A DNA stretch of 64,000 bases from VXNE01 sp965200505 (GCA_965200505.1 OZ241343.1:2046001-2110000), one strand, 5' to 3'; positions 40,788-49,844 are shown, counted from the first letter of the stretch. Made by a program: numbers and translations. The notes: a model not told the origin generated them from the sequence alone.

Positions 40788-40819
40788 CCGCTCCATTGGC
40801 CGCCGCCGGTAGATCGGCG

Positions 40820-41485
40820 TCAGCCTTCCAAGCCCTCCAGATGCGCACTGTCGTTGAACCGGCGCACGATGATGCGTTCCGGCGTCATCACGATGTGGCT
40901 GATGGAGGCGTTGTTCGCGCCGAGGAAGGCGAACGGTTCCGCGCCGGTGGCGTGGGCGAGGATGTGGCCGATCACCCCGCCATGTGCCACGGCGGCCACC
41001 AGCGCGTCCGGATGGCGGGCGGCGATGCGGTGCAGCGCTGGGATGAGCCGCGCCGTCAGGGCGGCGTTGGATTCCGCGCCCGGGATCACATCCCACCGCT
41101 GCTTTGCCCGCGCCTCCGCCATCAGAGGATGGTTCTCGGCCGCCTTGATGCGCATCAGGCCACCTTCCCACTCGCCGAGAAACACTTCGCGCAAATCCGG
41201 CTCGACGATGGGGGTGAGGCCCAGGTGGGCACACAGCGGCGCCGCGGTTTGGGCGGTGCGCCGCAGATTGCTCACATACACGGCGGCGATGGGCAGGCCC
41301 TTCAGCCGCTCCCCCACGGCAACGGCTTGCGCATGGCCGTTTTCCCGCAACTCCGGGTCGCCGTGGCCATCCACCAGCGGAAACGGCGCCTCGGCCGTGG
41401 CGGCCCGGGATTCGCCGTGGCGGATCAGCAAGATCTCGGTGGCGCCGGGCGGCCGTTGGAACCTGCCTTGGCGATACTCCTTCAT
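40820..41485 (-). CDS. Histidine phosphatase family protein
   Basis: A 221-residue phosphoglycerate-mutase-like phosphatase from ATG 41485. The catalytic LLIRHGES (nucleophile H23, with R22), the second-arginine block SNLRRTAQTA, LREVFLGEWEG with the acid Glu, and VAAVAHGGVIGHIL with the second catalytic His are all present. No signal peptide. Substrate is unknown; such cytoplasmic proteins act on sugar phosphates, cofactor precursors or signalling nucleotides. It follows the GST gene on the same strand with a 13-bp gap, so they share a transcript. Confidence 0.92.
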   Translation of the reverse strand: MKEYRQGRFQRPPGATEILLIRHGESRAATAEAPFPLVDGHGDPELRENGHAQAVAVGERLKGLPIAAVYVSNLRRTAQTAAPLCAHLGLTPIVEPDLREVFLGEWEGGLMRIKAAENHPLMAEARAKQRWDVIPGAESNAALTARLIPALHRIAARHPDALVAAVAHGGVIGHILAHATGAEPFAFLGANNASISHIVMTPERIIVRRFNDSAHLEGLEG

Positions 41486-41498
41486 CGTGGCGGTGGCG

Positions 41499-42263
41499 TC
41501 AGGAAGCCGCTCGTGCCGCCTCTTCGCGCGCCGCCCGCACCTTGTTGCTGTCTTGATTGAAGAGCAGCTCGCGCCGCGCCTTCTCTTCCGCCTCCGTCAA
41601 CTCCCGCTGGCCCCACTCGCGGTGGGCGCGGAAGCCCCGGTCCACCGCCGGCCGGCCGCGCAGCTGATCCACCCAGCGCTTCAGGTGCGGGAACTTCTCC
41701 CACAGCTCCTCGCCGAGCATCCGGCCGATGAGCATCGCCCAAGGCCAACTGATGATGTCCGCGATGCTGTACTCGGCGCCGGCCAAGTGTTCGTTGGCGG
41801 AGAGTTGCGCGTCCATCACGCTGGCGAGCCGGTCCACCTCGCCCACGAAGCGCTTCTCGCCGTAGGCGAGCTGCTTCGGGTCGTCAACGATGTTGCGGGC
41901 GTAGTTCTTGAAGTGGTTGGCGTTGCCCATCATGGGGCCCAAGTTCGCCATCTGCCAATGCACCCACTGCAGCACACGGTAGCGGCCGGCCATGTCCTTG
42001 GGCAGGAACTTGCCGGTCTTCTCCGCCAAGTACTCCAGGATCGCGCCGGATTCGAAGATGGCCAGCGGCTCGCCGCCGCCCAGGGGTTCGTGGTCCACGA
42101 TGGCCGGCATCCGGTTGTTGGGGCTGATGCGGAGGAACTCCGGCTTGAACTGGTCGCCGCCGCCGATGTCCACGGGAATGGCGCGGTACTTCAAGCCGCA
42201 CTCCTCGAGCATGATGGTGGCCTTCCAGCCGTTCGGCGTGGGCCAGTAGTGGAGGTCGATCAA
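41499..42263 (-). CDS. Glutathione S-transferase, YfcG/YghU-like (copy 1)
   Basis: A 254-residue nu-class type GST. TTG 42263 is chosen because AAAGGAG lies 6 nt upstream and because the duplicate at 59508-60671 starts at the same TTG; an upstream TTG at 42299 would add 12 unsupported residues. The N-terminal thioredoxin domain has TPNGWKATIMLEE (the TPNG motif of YfcG/YghU disulfide-bond oxidoreductases), SPNNRMPAIVDHE with the cis-Pro, and FESGAILEYLAEK that binds glutathione. The C-terminal helical domain contains SIADIISWPW. Near-identical DNA recurs 18 kb away (see repeat entries). It would reduce disulfides or peroxides with glutathione. Confidence 0.93.
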   Translation of the reverse strand: MIDLHYWPTPNGWKATIMLEECGLKYRAIPVDIGGGDQFKPEFLRISPNNRMPAIVDHEPLGGGEPLAIFESGAILEYLAEKTGKFLPKDMAGRYRVLQWVHWQMANLGPMMGNANHFKNYARNIVDDPKQLAYGEKRFVGEVDRLASVMDAQLSANEHLAGAEYSIADIISWPWAMLIGRMLGEELWEKFPHLKRWVDQLRGRPAVDRGFRAHREWGQRELTEAEEKARRELLFNQDSNKVRAAREEAARAAS

Positions 42264-42271
42264 GGTGGGCT
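41511..42271. repeat. Duplicated GST segment, copy 1
   Basis: About 760 bp, almost all of the GST gene, is repeated in the same orientation at about 59926-60677. Most of the two copies differ at only scattered positions. One stretch (about 41955-42035 here) is clearly more divergent, changing KTGKFLPKDMAG to KAGRFLPEDVNG in the other copy. Homology ends just before the codons for the C-terminus and about 8 bp upstream of the start codon. Confidence 0.9.
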
Positions 42272-42367
42272 CCTTTGCCGGGTCGTCAAGAGCCGGCAAT
42301 GTTACCGCCTCGCCACATTGGAGTAACCTTGCGGGCCATTGATGGTCGCCGAGGGAAGGCCAAGCGC

Positions 42368-42823
42368 ATGGCTCTTGAACTCATCGTGAACGGCGCGGCG
42401 CGGCAGCTCGACGCGCCGGAGGACACCCCGCTCCTGTGGGCGTTGCGGGACGACCTGGGCCTCACCGGCACCAAGTTCGGTTGCGGCCGGGCGTTGTGCG
42501 GCGCTTGCACCGTGCGGGTGGATGGCGTGGCCACGCGGTCTTGCCAGACGCCCATTGGCAGCGTGCAAGGCAAGGCCATCGCCACCATCGAAGGCTTGCG
42601 CGCCACCCATGCGGCGTTGGTGGAGGCGTGGGTGGCCAACAACGTGCCGCAATGTGGCTATTGCCAGGCGGGGCAACTGATGTCCGCCGCGGCGCTGTTG
42701 GACGAGAATCCGGCGCCGACCGACGCCGACATCGACGCCGCCATGTCCGGCAACATCTGCCGCTGTGGCACTTACGGGCGCATCCGCGCCGCCATCAAGC
42801 AAGTTGCGGGGCACCGAGCATGA
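42368..42823 (+). CDS. iorA: Isoquinoline 1-oxidoreductase-like, [2Fe-2S] subunit (IorA type)
   Basis: A 151-residue electron-transfer subunit of a xanthine dehydrogenase-family molybdenum hydroxylase, from ATG 42368. The plant-ferredoxin-type cluster is bound by C39, C44, C47 (FGCGRALCGACT) and C59; the second cluster by C96, C99 (QCGYCQAG), C131 and C133 (NICRCGTY). No separate FAD subunit is nearby, which is typical of the IorAB two-subunit type that passes electrons to a cytochrome. The stop overlaps the start of the large subunit (ATGA). The symbol is by similarity; the substrate need not be isoquinoline. Confidence 0.93.
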   Translation: MALELIVNGAARQLDAPEDTPLLWALRDDLGLTGTKFGCGRALCGACTVRVDGVATRSCQTPIGSVQGKAIATIEGLRATHAALVEAWVANNVPQCGYCQAGQLMSAAALLDENPAPTDADIDAAMSGNICRCGTYGRIRAAIKQVAGHRA

Positions 42824-45027
42824 ACCGTCCCCAAGCCAACGCTCAAGCCGCCACCGCCAACCTGTCGCGACGGCGCTTCATGCAAGGGGGCACGGTCCTC
42901 GTGCTGGGTGCGGCAACGCCGGTTCTCAGCACTGTCGCCAGGGCGGATTCCAGCGCCGCCACCTTGGTGCCCAACGTGTTCCTCGCCATCGACGGCGATG
43001 GTGGCGTGACGATCACCGCCAGCCGTTCCGAGATGGGCCAAGGGGTGCGCACCGCCCTCGCCCAGATCGTCGCCGACGAGCTGGAAGCGGATTGGAACGC
43101 CATCACCGTCGAGCAAGCGGTTGGCGACCCGGTTTACGGCGACCAGAACACAGATGGTTCCCAAAGCATTCGCCTGCTCTTCGACACATTGCGTGAAGCC
43201 GGCGCCGCGGCGCGGGAAATGTTGCGTGAGGCGGCGGCGAAGGAGTGGGGCGTGCCGGTGGCCGAGTGCGAGGCGGCGCAACACGAAGTGCGCCATCCGC
43301 CATCCGGCCGCGCGTTGGGCTATGGGCGATTGGTTGCGGCGGCGGCCGAATTGGCGGTGCCAGCGAACCCGAAGCTCAAGCGCCGGGCGGACTATCGCCA
43401 CATCGGCAAGGCCCGCGTGCATGTGGACACGAACGACGTGGTGGACGGCAAGGCCGCCTTCGGAATGGACGTCACGCTGCCGAACATGGCCCACGCCGTG
43501 ATCGTCCGCCCGCCGGTGCTGGGTGCCGCTGTCGAGCGCTTCGAAGAGCCGCCGGCGCAAGCCGGGCTCATCGCCGTGGAAACGCTGGATGGCGTTGGCT
43601 TGGGCGGGATGTTTCAACCCTTGGGCGGCGTGGCGGTGATTGCGAACCGCACTTGGACGGCCATCAAGGTGGCCGATGCGCTTCAAGTGGAATGGGGCGA
43701 AAGCCCCCACGATGGCTTCAACAGCGCGACTCTGGTCGAGCGCTTGCGCGAACTCGTGCATGCCGACGGCGAGCGCTTGTTCGATCAGGGGGATGTGGCC
43801 GCCGCGTTCGCCGAGGGCGGCCAGCAAGTGGAGGCGCTCTACGAGACGGCCTTCCTTTCCCATGCCCCCATGGAACCGCCGTGTGCGCTGGCGAACGTGA
43901 CGGGGAGCGGTTGCGAGGTCTGGGCGCCGGTGCAGGATCCGCAATCCACCCGCGGCCTCGTGGCGCAGCAGCTCGGGCTTGACCCAGCGCAAGTGACGGT
44001 GAATGTCACGCTGCTTGGTGGCGCCTTCGGGCGCAAGTCCAAGCCGGACTTCGTGCTGGAGGCGGTGGCGCTCTCCAAGCGGCTCAAGCGTCCGGTGCGC
44101 GTCACGTGGCGGCGCGAGGACGACATCCGGCACGACTACTACCACGCCGCGAGCGCCCAATACCACAAGGCGAAGCTGGATGGGGAAGGCCGCCCGACGG
44201 CATGGCTGCAACGCACGGCGTTCCCTTCCATCCAGACCACCTTCAACAAGGCCGCGGTGCAGCCGGCGGAGTGGGAACTGGAGATGGGCTTCTCCAACCT
44301 GCCCTTCCGGGTGGCGAATCAGCGGTTCGAGTTCGCCGGCGTGGAGCCGGGTGTGCGCATCGGCTGGCTGCGCAGCGTGTGCAACATCTTCCATTCCTTC
44401 TCCGGCAACGTGTTCATCGATGAGCTGGCAGCGGCCGCGGGGCAAGACCCCATCGCCTACCGGCTCGCCCTGCTCGGCGAATCCGGTGCCCTCGAAGTGC
44501 CGGGAATGCAGCCGCCCGCCGGCCACGCGCTGGACTTGGGCCGGCTGCGAAAGGTGATCGAGCGCGCCCGGGACGCATCGGATTGGAACGCCGCCCGCGC
44601 CGCGGGCCGCCACTTGGGCTTCGCCGTCCACCACAGCTTCCGTTCCTATGTGGCCGCAGTGGTGGAGGTGGGCGCGGACGCCGGCGCCATCAAGGCCGAG
44701 CGCACCCACATCGTGCTGGATTGCGGCACCTACATCAATCCAGACACCTGCAAGGCGCAGATGGAGGGTGCCGTCGTGTTCGGCCTCTCCCTCGCCATGC
44801 ACGGCGAGATCACCATGCGCGACGGGCGCGTGGAGCAAGACAACTTCGACGGCTACCCCGTGCTCCGCATGGGAGAAAGCCCGACGATCACCGTGGAACT
44901 GGTGGATTCCGACGCCCTACCCGCCGGCGTGGGCGAACCGGGTGTGCCGCCAGTGCCGCCAGCATTCGTGAATGCGGTTTTCGCGGCCACGGGGAAACGG
45001 CATCGTTCGCTGCCGGTGCGAGTTTAG
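42820..45027 (+). CDS. iorB: Isoquinoline 1-oxidoreductase-like molybdopterin subunit (IorB type), Tat-exported
   Basis: The 735-residue molybdenum-cofactor subunit of an aldehyde/xanthine oxidase-family hydroxylase. ATG 42820 overlaps the previous stop. A twin-arginine leader is clear: LSRRRFMQGGTVLVLGAATPVLS, ending near ARADS, so the complex is probably folded with cofactor and exported to the periplasm. Family blocks: ITASRSEMGQGVRTALAQI, AFLSHAPMEPPCALA, LLGGAFGRKSKPDFVLEAV (cofactor-binding), VRVTWRREDDIRHDYY, and the C-terminal GVGEPGVPPVPPAFVNAVFAATG with the catalytic Glu of GVGEP. The stop at 45027 is followed by the end of a defence methylase on the other strand, marking an island border. 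Confidence 0.94.
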   Translation: MNRPQANAQAATANLSRRRFMQGGTVLVLGAATPVLSTVARADSSAATLVPNVFLAIDGDGGVTITASRSEMGQGVRTALAQIVADELEADWNAITVEQAVGDPVYGDQNTDGSQSIRLLFDTLREAGAAAREMLREAAAKEWGVPVAECEAAQHEVRHPPSGRALGYGRLVAAAAELAVPANPKLKRRADYRHIGKARVHVDTNDVVDGKAAFGMDVTLPNMAHAVIVRPPVLGAAVERFEEPPAQAGLIAVETLDGVGLGGMFQPLGGVAVIANRTWTAIKVADALQVEWGESPHDGFNSATLVERLRELVHADGERLFDQGDVAAAFAEGGQQVEALYETAFLSHAPMEPPCALANVTGSGCEVWAPVQDPQSTRGLVAQQLGLDPAQVTVNVTLLGGAFGRKSKPDFVLEAVALSKRLKRPVRVTWRREDDIRHDYYHAASAQYHKAKLDGEGRPTAWLQRTAFPSIQTTFNKAAVQPAEWELEMGFSNLPFRVANQRFEFAGVEPGVRIGWLRSVCNIFHSFSGNVFIDELAAAAGQDPIAYRLALLGESGALEVPGMQPPAGHALDLGRLRKVIERARDASDWNAARAAGRHLGFAVHHSFRSYVAAVVEVGADAGAIKAERTHIVLDCGTYINPDTCKAQMEGAVVFGLSLAMHGEITMRDGRVEQDNFDGYPVLRMGESPTITVELVDSDALPAGVGEPGVPPVPPAFVNAVFAATGKRHRSLPVRV

Positions 45028-45069
45028 CGGACTGAGCCAAGTGACGGCTTCAATAGGAAAGGTGGTCGA

Positions 45070-46203
45070 TCAGATCGCGGCCGCCGTCTCCGAGGTCACG
45101 CCATCGCCATTGTGGAAGAAGGCGGGGTCAGCAGGGCGGTGCGTTTGGACAGGCACTCCTAACACATCTAAGCAATCGCGCAGCTTTTTCAACGTCGTGT
45201 ACTGAGCACCTGTGCCGCGCCAGCAAGACCGCAACCGATCAAAGTGCTTATGTAAGTGCCGACTAACAACCGCTGCTGCTTCGTCCGACTGACAGCGAAC
45301 CGCTACAACACAGTCAGAAAGCTGGTGTTCACCCAAACTGGCAGGTACAAGATGCCGCCTGCTCGGCAGGCCTACGCGCGGGAGAAGGATGACGGGTCCT
45401 GAGATTACACCTCGCCGTGACCGTTTGACAGTCCGCTTAGGTTGCGTGCCGATCGCAAGTATATTGGTCGTGTGCAAGAGCGGAAGTCCGCCTTCGGACA
45501 CGTCATGAGCCTCATGCATAGGAACGCCGCCCCTGATTAACTCTATAGCATCAACCTCGAGCCTTGTGCGGGCCCTCCGAACATAGGGCTTTGGTGTGCG
45601 CTCTCCCTCTTGGGACAACTCAATCAAACTGACCGACGCCCCGGTCCCGGAAAAGGCTCGATTGCCCAACGACCTCAATACTCTTACGAAATACCGTCTC
45701 CTGAGCAAGCGAAGTGCGTCCGCATCCCTCTGTGAGTAAAGGAAAGAATCCGGTACGACCACTACCATTCTTTCTGGCGAGAAACACGCCGCTGCCGACA
45801 AGACATGTGCTGCGGCTACACCGCATCGAACATGCTCGCCCCATGCATTCACCGTCAAAACCATCGCACTGCGCCGATCCCCAAAGGGCGGATTTGCAAC
45901 CACTAGGTCAACCCGATCTCGAAAACCCCAGACCCGAGAGCGGCCAATGCTTCTATGCGCTAGTGCGTCGCAAACGGAGACTATACAGTTCGGCATCTTC
46001 TCCCGAAGCCGCCGAGCCGCGCCTTTGTCGATGTCCATAGCCAACATCCGAGCTATAGGAAACTTAGATGCCAACGCGACCAATAGCGCACCGTCACCAG
46101 CAGCCGGGTCCAGCACAACTTTGGGTTGCCAGCCGACGATTCCACGCGCCATTTCGTCCGCAACCTCTTTAGGAGTATAGTGCGAACGACCGATCTTATT
46201 CAT
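45070..46203 (-). CDS. N6-adenine DNA methyltransferase (distal gene of PRTase/ORC-ATPase operon)
   Basis: A 377-residue gamma-class-like adenine methylase from ATG 46203, overlapping the previous gene (ATGA). VLDPAAGDGALLVAL (residues 30-44, SAM motif I), MDIDKGAARRL (motif II) and DLVVANPPFGDRR with the catalytic N104-P-P-F107 are present. VVVVPDSFLYS and LRSLGNRAFSGTGASVSLIEL follow the usual N6-methylase order, and the C-terminal half would be the target-recognition region. No restriction partner is adjacent other than the three genes upstream in the same operon, so it probably provides self-protection for them. G+C is visibly lower than in the iorAB genes 42 bp away. Confidence 0.88.
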   Translation of the reverse strand: MNKIGRSHYTPKEVADEMARGIVGWQPKVVLDPAAGDGALLVALASKFPIARMLAMDIDKGAARRLREKMPNCIVSVCDALAHRSIGRSRVWGFRDRVDLVVANPPFGDRRSAMVLTVNAWGEHVRCGVAAAHVLSAAACFSPERMVVVVPDSFLYSQRDADALRLLRRRYFVRVLRSLGNRAFSGTGASVSLIELSQEGERTPKPYVRRARTRLEVDAIELIRGGVPMHEAHDVSEGGLPLLHTTNILAIGTQPKRTVKRSRRGVISGPVILLPRVGLPSRRHLVPASLGEHQLSDCVVAVRCQSDEAAAVVSRHLHKHFDRLRSCWRGTGAQYTTLKKLRDCLDVLGVPVQTHRPADPAFFHNGDGVTSETAAAI

Positions 46204-47144
46204 TTCGGTAAGACGCGATACAAATGAGAAGGTCCCACGCCCTGCCGACTTCCCTGATGACTGACCGGGTGATCAAACAAAATCTCCGACAACTCAGGAT
46301 GCTCTTTAACGTAGAGAAGCGAGCCAAGCGCATGCGGACGGGTACCAATAGGTGCCACATACATGTAGTAGCCTTGGTACTCGCTATGAATCTCCCCAAG
46401 GACTTTATGAAGCGCAAAAGGATCGTTGGCTGGGGCAGCTCGCCACCGACGGCGGGATTCCGTGAGCACAAAGAAGTCTCGGTTACAGTAAGCTGCATAG
46501 ATAGGAAACTCGACGCTATAGCCGGGGACCCCGATGATAGGTACTGTAACCGCTGGTGGGTCTATTTCGTTGAATACATTTAGCGCTCGTTGCCCCTCGA
46601 ATCCCAGCAACGGGACAAACAGGCTGCGCCGGCGGCCAGGGCCACTTAGATTAGCGAATCCACATAGCGCTCTGAGACCACGCGTGCTAGGGGATAGATC
46701 AAACAGCTCGAACGGGCTCACTCTCTCTATCTCACTTCTTGGCTGATACTCATATGGCTCCGTATACACATATGTAAGCTCCGCTACCCGATCATCCAGT
46801 GCTAAAAGGCAACCTGCCCAAAAGTCGTGACCAATACCTGAAATGTCAATGACTACTTGGCTCTCTGGGGGAAAAAGATCGCGAATCTGCTTAATGTCCT
46901 TCACGTTAATCCGCTGCTTCTTGTTGTCGCCGAACTCTAAAGTCAGCAGGTCGCCGGCGGACGCGGTGACGGCGATATAGCGACCGTCCCCAGAACCACG
47001 GGCCCGCCAGTGATCGGCGTTCTCTCTATCCTGGCTTCTCATGGCCGAATACACGAAGATGCTCCCATCAGAAAACTCCACATCACTTAGCGTTGGCACG
47101 GTCGCCATCCGATGAATAGATGAAAAAATGGCGGAAAGATCCAT
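46200..47144 (-). CDS. Unrecognised protein of PRTase/ORC-ATPase operon, Rossmann-like
   Basis: A 314-residue protein I do not recognise. ATG 47144 is 13 bp after the stop of the ATPase gene; a GTG/ATG further up would overlap that gene. The predicted pattern is alternating strands and helices: QVVIDISGIGHDFWAGCLLAL followed by ELTYVYTEPYEYQ, then SLFVPLLGFEGQRALNVFNEIDPPAVTVPIIGVPGY, and a C-terminal KVLGEIHSEYQGYYMYVAPIGTRPHALGSLLYV. The hydrophobic-D-h-S-G strand and the later GxxxG turns suggest a nucleotide or nucleic-acid ligand-binding Rossmann core, perhaps a sensor. No catalytic motif stands out. It is sandwiched between the ATPase and the methylase in one operon, so it is a core part of the system rather than a passenger (inference). 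Confidence 0.7.
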   Translation of the reverse strand: MDLSAIFSSIHRMATVPTLSDVEFSDGSIFVYSAMRSQDRENADHWRARGSGDGRYIAVTASAGDLLTLEFGDNKKQRINVKDIKQIRDLFPPESQVVIDISGIGHDFWAGCLLALDDRVAELTYVYTEPYEYQPRSEIERVSPFELFDLSPSTRGLRALCGFANLSGPGRRRSLFVPLLGFEGQRALNVFNEIDPPAVTVPIIGVPGYSVEFPIYAAYCNRDFFVLTESRRRWRAAPANDPFALHKVLGEIHSEYQGYYMYVAPIGTRPHALGSLLYVKEHPELSEILFDHPVSHQGSRQGVGPSHLYRVLPK

Positions 47145-47157
47145 CGTAAGGGTCTTG

Positions 47158-48987
47158 TTAACTAGAGAGCATTTCGAGCTGCGGATCCTCAACCGGCCGT
47201 CCAGTTATGGATTGATGCAAAACTTTCGCGCCCTCAAGATTCTCTGCCGCTTGGAGCAGTTGGCCCGCGTCAATCTTTATGCGCCGCTTACGACGATGAG
47301 ACGCGCTAAAGTGTGGAGTGAGAATTGGGTGCAGACGGTACTCGTCTTGCTGCGTTTCTGTTCCATGGGTGAGCTTTGTCGCTCGCTCGGCAATGAACGC
47401 CAAGATCGCGCAACCTTCTTTAAGAAGGTCATGTGCGCTCTTCATGTCACTCGAGCGGCCCGTCAGTATAAATCCCGTCTGCTCGGGCGCTTTGCTGCCG
47501 GGATTTCTCATCAACTCCCCAAACACCGTACCGATCGATCGGACCAAACGAGCAATGCGAAGACCTTCGTTGGACAGCCCTTGTATTTGGTCGAGATGTC
47601 GCTTTGCTACAATATGCGCGCCTTGTGTCTGAATACTCCACTCCATAACCGCCTCAGTGTCTGGGTCTCCGTTGTCGCTCTCCCGAATAAAGAGCCTCAC
47701 TGATTCATCCAGCAGCTCAAGAAGATACCTTACATTTCCTCCACATAAGGTCAGGAATGTGTTAGCGCCCGCGTACAACTTCCGCAACGCCACACCCTTC
47801 TTCCCTCGAGTAATCGTAAATAGGCTTGCGTACCGGTAGTTTTCCACACGATGCTTCCAGTCGTCTTGATTGGCCAGAGCGCTCTGAACGATTGTGGCAA
47901 GGCCGCCACCCAGTTCTCTATCCCTGACCAAGTGAATCGCCAAGTAGCTTTCGTCTAAGGAGGCTTGTCGCAGCCATCGCGCCACATCGGATTGCCCCAC
48001 TATCTCCTGGGCCTTAGCCTCTTGCGCTATGACTCTTTCCGCACCGAGTATTCCTGCTTCTTCCTTCGGATCTACATGGGGTAAGAAGGCCGAAAGAGTC
48101 TTGGGGACCCGTAGCCCTCGGTCCCTAGCTAATCTCAATCTCCGCTCGGCGACTGTTCGGCAGAAGGACGTGTTGCTCATCGCGGAAATATCGACCTCCG
48201 AATAGTCCGCCGGTGTGCCCAACGGATCGTCGGCGCTACCTGTGAGCGTAGTCTTCATTCCATGCTGTCTAACGCCCAACTTGTAGGATATGGGTGCCCC
48301 ACTATTCTTAATCCAAGCGTTCATTGCTTGTTGTTGGCCTTCAGATAGATTTTCCCATTCGTCTATGCAAATAAATATCGGCCGATCGCCAGCTCCGATC
48401 ATCTCGTGGACGTCACGGGCGAAGTCAACCACTGGTTGCTCACCGAGGGACAACGGAGGCTGATCAACGAGTTGGGGAGCGACGACATACTTCGTCAATC
48501 TTGCTAGTTGTATTCTGAGTTCTTCATATAGCTGTCGAAACGTACGGGGCTGGCGAGGGATAGAAAGGTGTTCACAAAGGAGACGAATTGCTTTCTCTCT
48601 ACGAGGCAGACCAGTTACGTCGGAAAGTAAATCAACACATAAGTCCGCCAACTCGATGCAGCAAAGCAGATTCATGTAATGTTCAAAGGCCAGAATCCAT
48701 GTCTCCGCTTCATTGTGGTCGCCAGCGAACGCGAGAACTCGGTTCTTGAACGCCTTGACATAGATGCCAAAATGTCGTGGCGCTCCGTCCGGCCCTTTGT
48801 TGCGAAAGTGAAGAGATCGCAAGGCGATTGTCTTTCCGGTCCCTCTGCCCCCGATGAGGAAGGTGGGTCTCATTTCTAGGAAACTGGCGTAGTAGCTTGG
48901 TTCCACGAAGCGATCGTCAAAGTCATCTCCGATCCACTCAGATCGGTAGTCTGCAAACAGGCGGCTTAGTTCCTTTGCTTCGTCCAT
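47158..48987 (-). CDS. ORC/CDC6-like AAA ATPase (defence-type)
   Basis: A 609-residue STAND/ORC-like ATPase. ATG 48987 shares one base with the PRTase stop (TGATG); the in-frame ATG 16 codons upstream lies inside that gene. Walker A is LIGGRGTGKTIALRSL (near residue 39-54), preceded by the typical N-terminal VEPSYYASFLEMRPTF. Walker B is IFICIDEWENLSEGQQQAM (near 200-218), with the acidic pair D-E. A sensor region VRQHGMKTTL and a C-terminal helical and basic part follow. Length and layout match the ORC-CDC6-like ATPases seen in conflict systems next to phosphoribosyltransferase-like and methylase genes. It likely acts as a DNA- or signal-regulated switch. Confidence 0.83.
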   Translation of the reverse strand: MDEAKELSRLFADYRSEWIGDDFDDRFVEPSYYASFLEMRPTFLIGGRGTGKTIALRSLHFRNKGPDGAPRHFGIYVKAFKNRVLAFAGDHNEAETWILAFEHYMNLLCCIELADLCVDLLSDVTGLPRREKAIRLLCEHLSIPRQPRTFRQLYEELRIQLARLTKYVVAPQLVDQPPLSLGEQPVVDFARDVHEMIGAGDRPIFICIDEWENLSEGQQQAMNAWIKNSGAPISYKLGVRQHGMKTTLTGSADDPLGTPADYSEVDISAMSNTSFCRTVAERRLRLARDRGLRVPKTLSAFLPHVDPKEEAGILGAERVIAQEAKAQEIVGQSDVARWLRQASLDESYLAIHLVRDRELGGGLATIVQSALANQDDWKHRVENYRYASLFTITRGKKGVALRKLYAGANTFLTLCGGNVRYLLELLDESVRLFIRESDNGDPDTEAVMEWSIQTQGAHIVAKRHLDQIQGLSNEGLRIARLVRSIGTVFGELMRNPGSKAPEQTGFILTGRSSDMKSAHDLLKEGCAILAFIAERATKLTHGTETQQDEYRLHPILTPHFSASHRRKRRIKIDAGQLLQAAENLEGAKVLHQSITGRPVEDPQLEMLSS

Positions 48988-49844
48988 CAGTGCCGCTCCT
49001 TCAATGGTGTCCAGTCTTGGCCAGCCTTTGCCCAAAGGATTGGAAGAGAAAAGTCAGGAATGCAGTTGTGGAATGCAAGCGTGAGTCCAAGGTCGTTATA
49101 TCCGTACACGGGATTAGTGTTTGCGGGCACCTGGAGCGACGTACCGAATCTATTGAGAAGGTCGTGAGTGTCTGGGTGGTCGGTAGCGGGTAGGAGAGAG
49201 TTAATGCCATATCTTTTGACATCCAAAATATGGCCGGGGAATATACGGAGGGCCGGGACGGCTGTGGCCAGTCGTTTATGGGCGTTGGACGTAACGATAG
49301 CTGCCAGACAGGCAAGGGTGCAGGAAGGTGCTTGGGTATGCTCAGAACGGCGGATTGTATTGATTAACTGTTCGCCCGATCCAATGATATCGTCGACTAG
49401 GACTACAATGCCATTGGACTTACTGGCACGATCCACGGCGGTGGCGATGTCGTCTACGATTTGGTTTTCTTGGAACCCAAGTCGGTCTCGGGCTGCGCGC
49501 ATGTACGAGTAGGCTGAATCGGCAGGACTGGGTTGCTCTCCTCGAATTGGTGTGATAATGATCGACGCATGGACCGAGGCAAGGGCTTTTGTAGACGCTA
49601 GGCGACCGCCGTTACCGCGGGCTGCGAAGCTCCTGAGGAGGCGCTGGCAGGCGGACTTAAGGGCGAGAAGGGCCATGTCCTCGTTCACATAGATGAGGCG
49701 ATCGAGTACCTTTGCGGCAGCGAGTTTTTGGTGGGACTCGAAATTGCTAAGCCAACGGCGGTATGGAAGGTCCTGTTCTCGGGGCCACAGGCCGACTTCG
49801 ACGAGATGGTCGCACTTCGCCAAGACGGTGTCGAGATCGATCAT
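48987..49844 (-). CDS. Phosphoribosyltransferase-like protein (PRTase-CE type)
   Basis: A 285-residue protein from ATG 49844, first gene of the low-G+C operon. It has the PRPP-loop signature of type I phosphoribosyltransferases: GIVVLVDDIIGSGEQLINTI (near residues 144-163), i.e. hydrophobic strand, D-D, then the S-G loop. The N-terminal 90 residues are helical (WLSNFESHQKLAAAKVLDRLIYVNEDMALLALKSACQRLL), as in the conflict-system PRTase family, and the tail NPVYGYNDLGLTLAFHNCIPDFSLPILW is conserved-looking, with a probable substrate-side Asn-Asp and Cys. In such systems the PRTase is proposed as the toxic, nucleotide-consuming effector; here that is inference. Confidence 0.8.
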   Translation of the reverse strand: MIDLDTVLAKCDHLVEVGLWPREQDLPYRRWLSNFESHQKLAAAKVLDRLIYVNEDMALLALKSACQRLLRSFAARGNGGRLASTKALASVHASIIITPIRGEQPSPADSAYSYMRAARDRLGFQENQIVDDIATAVDRASKSNGIVVLVDDIIGSGEQLINTIRRSEHTQAPSCTLACLAAIVTSNAHKRLATAVPALRIFPGHILDVKRYGINSLLPATDHPDTHDLLNRFGTSLQVPANTNPVYGYNDLGLTLAFHNCIPDFSLPILWAKAGQDWTPLKERH

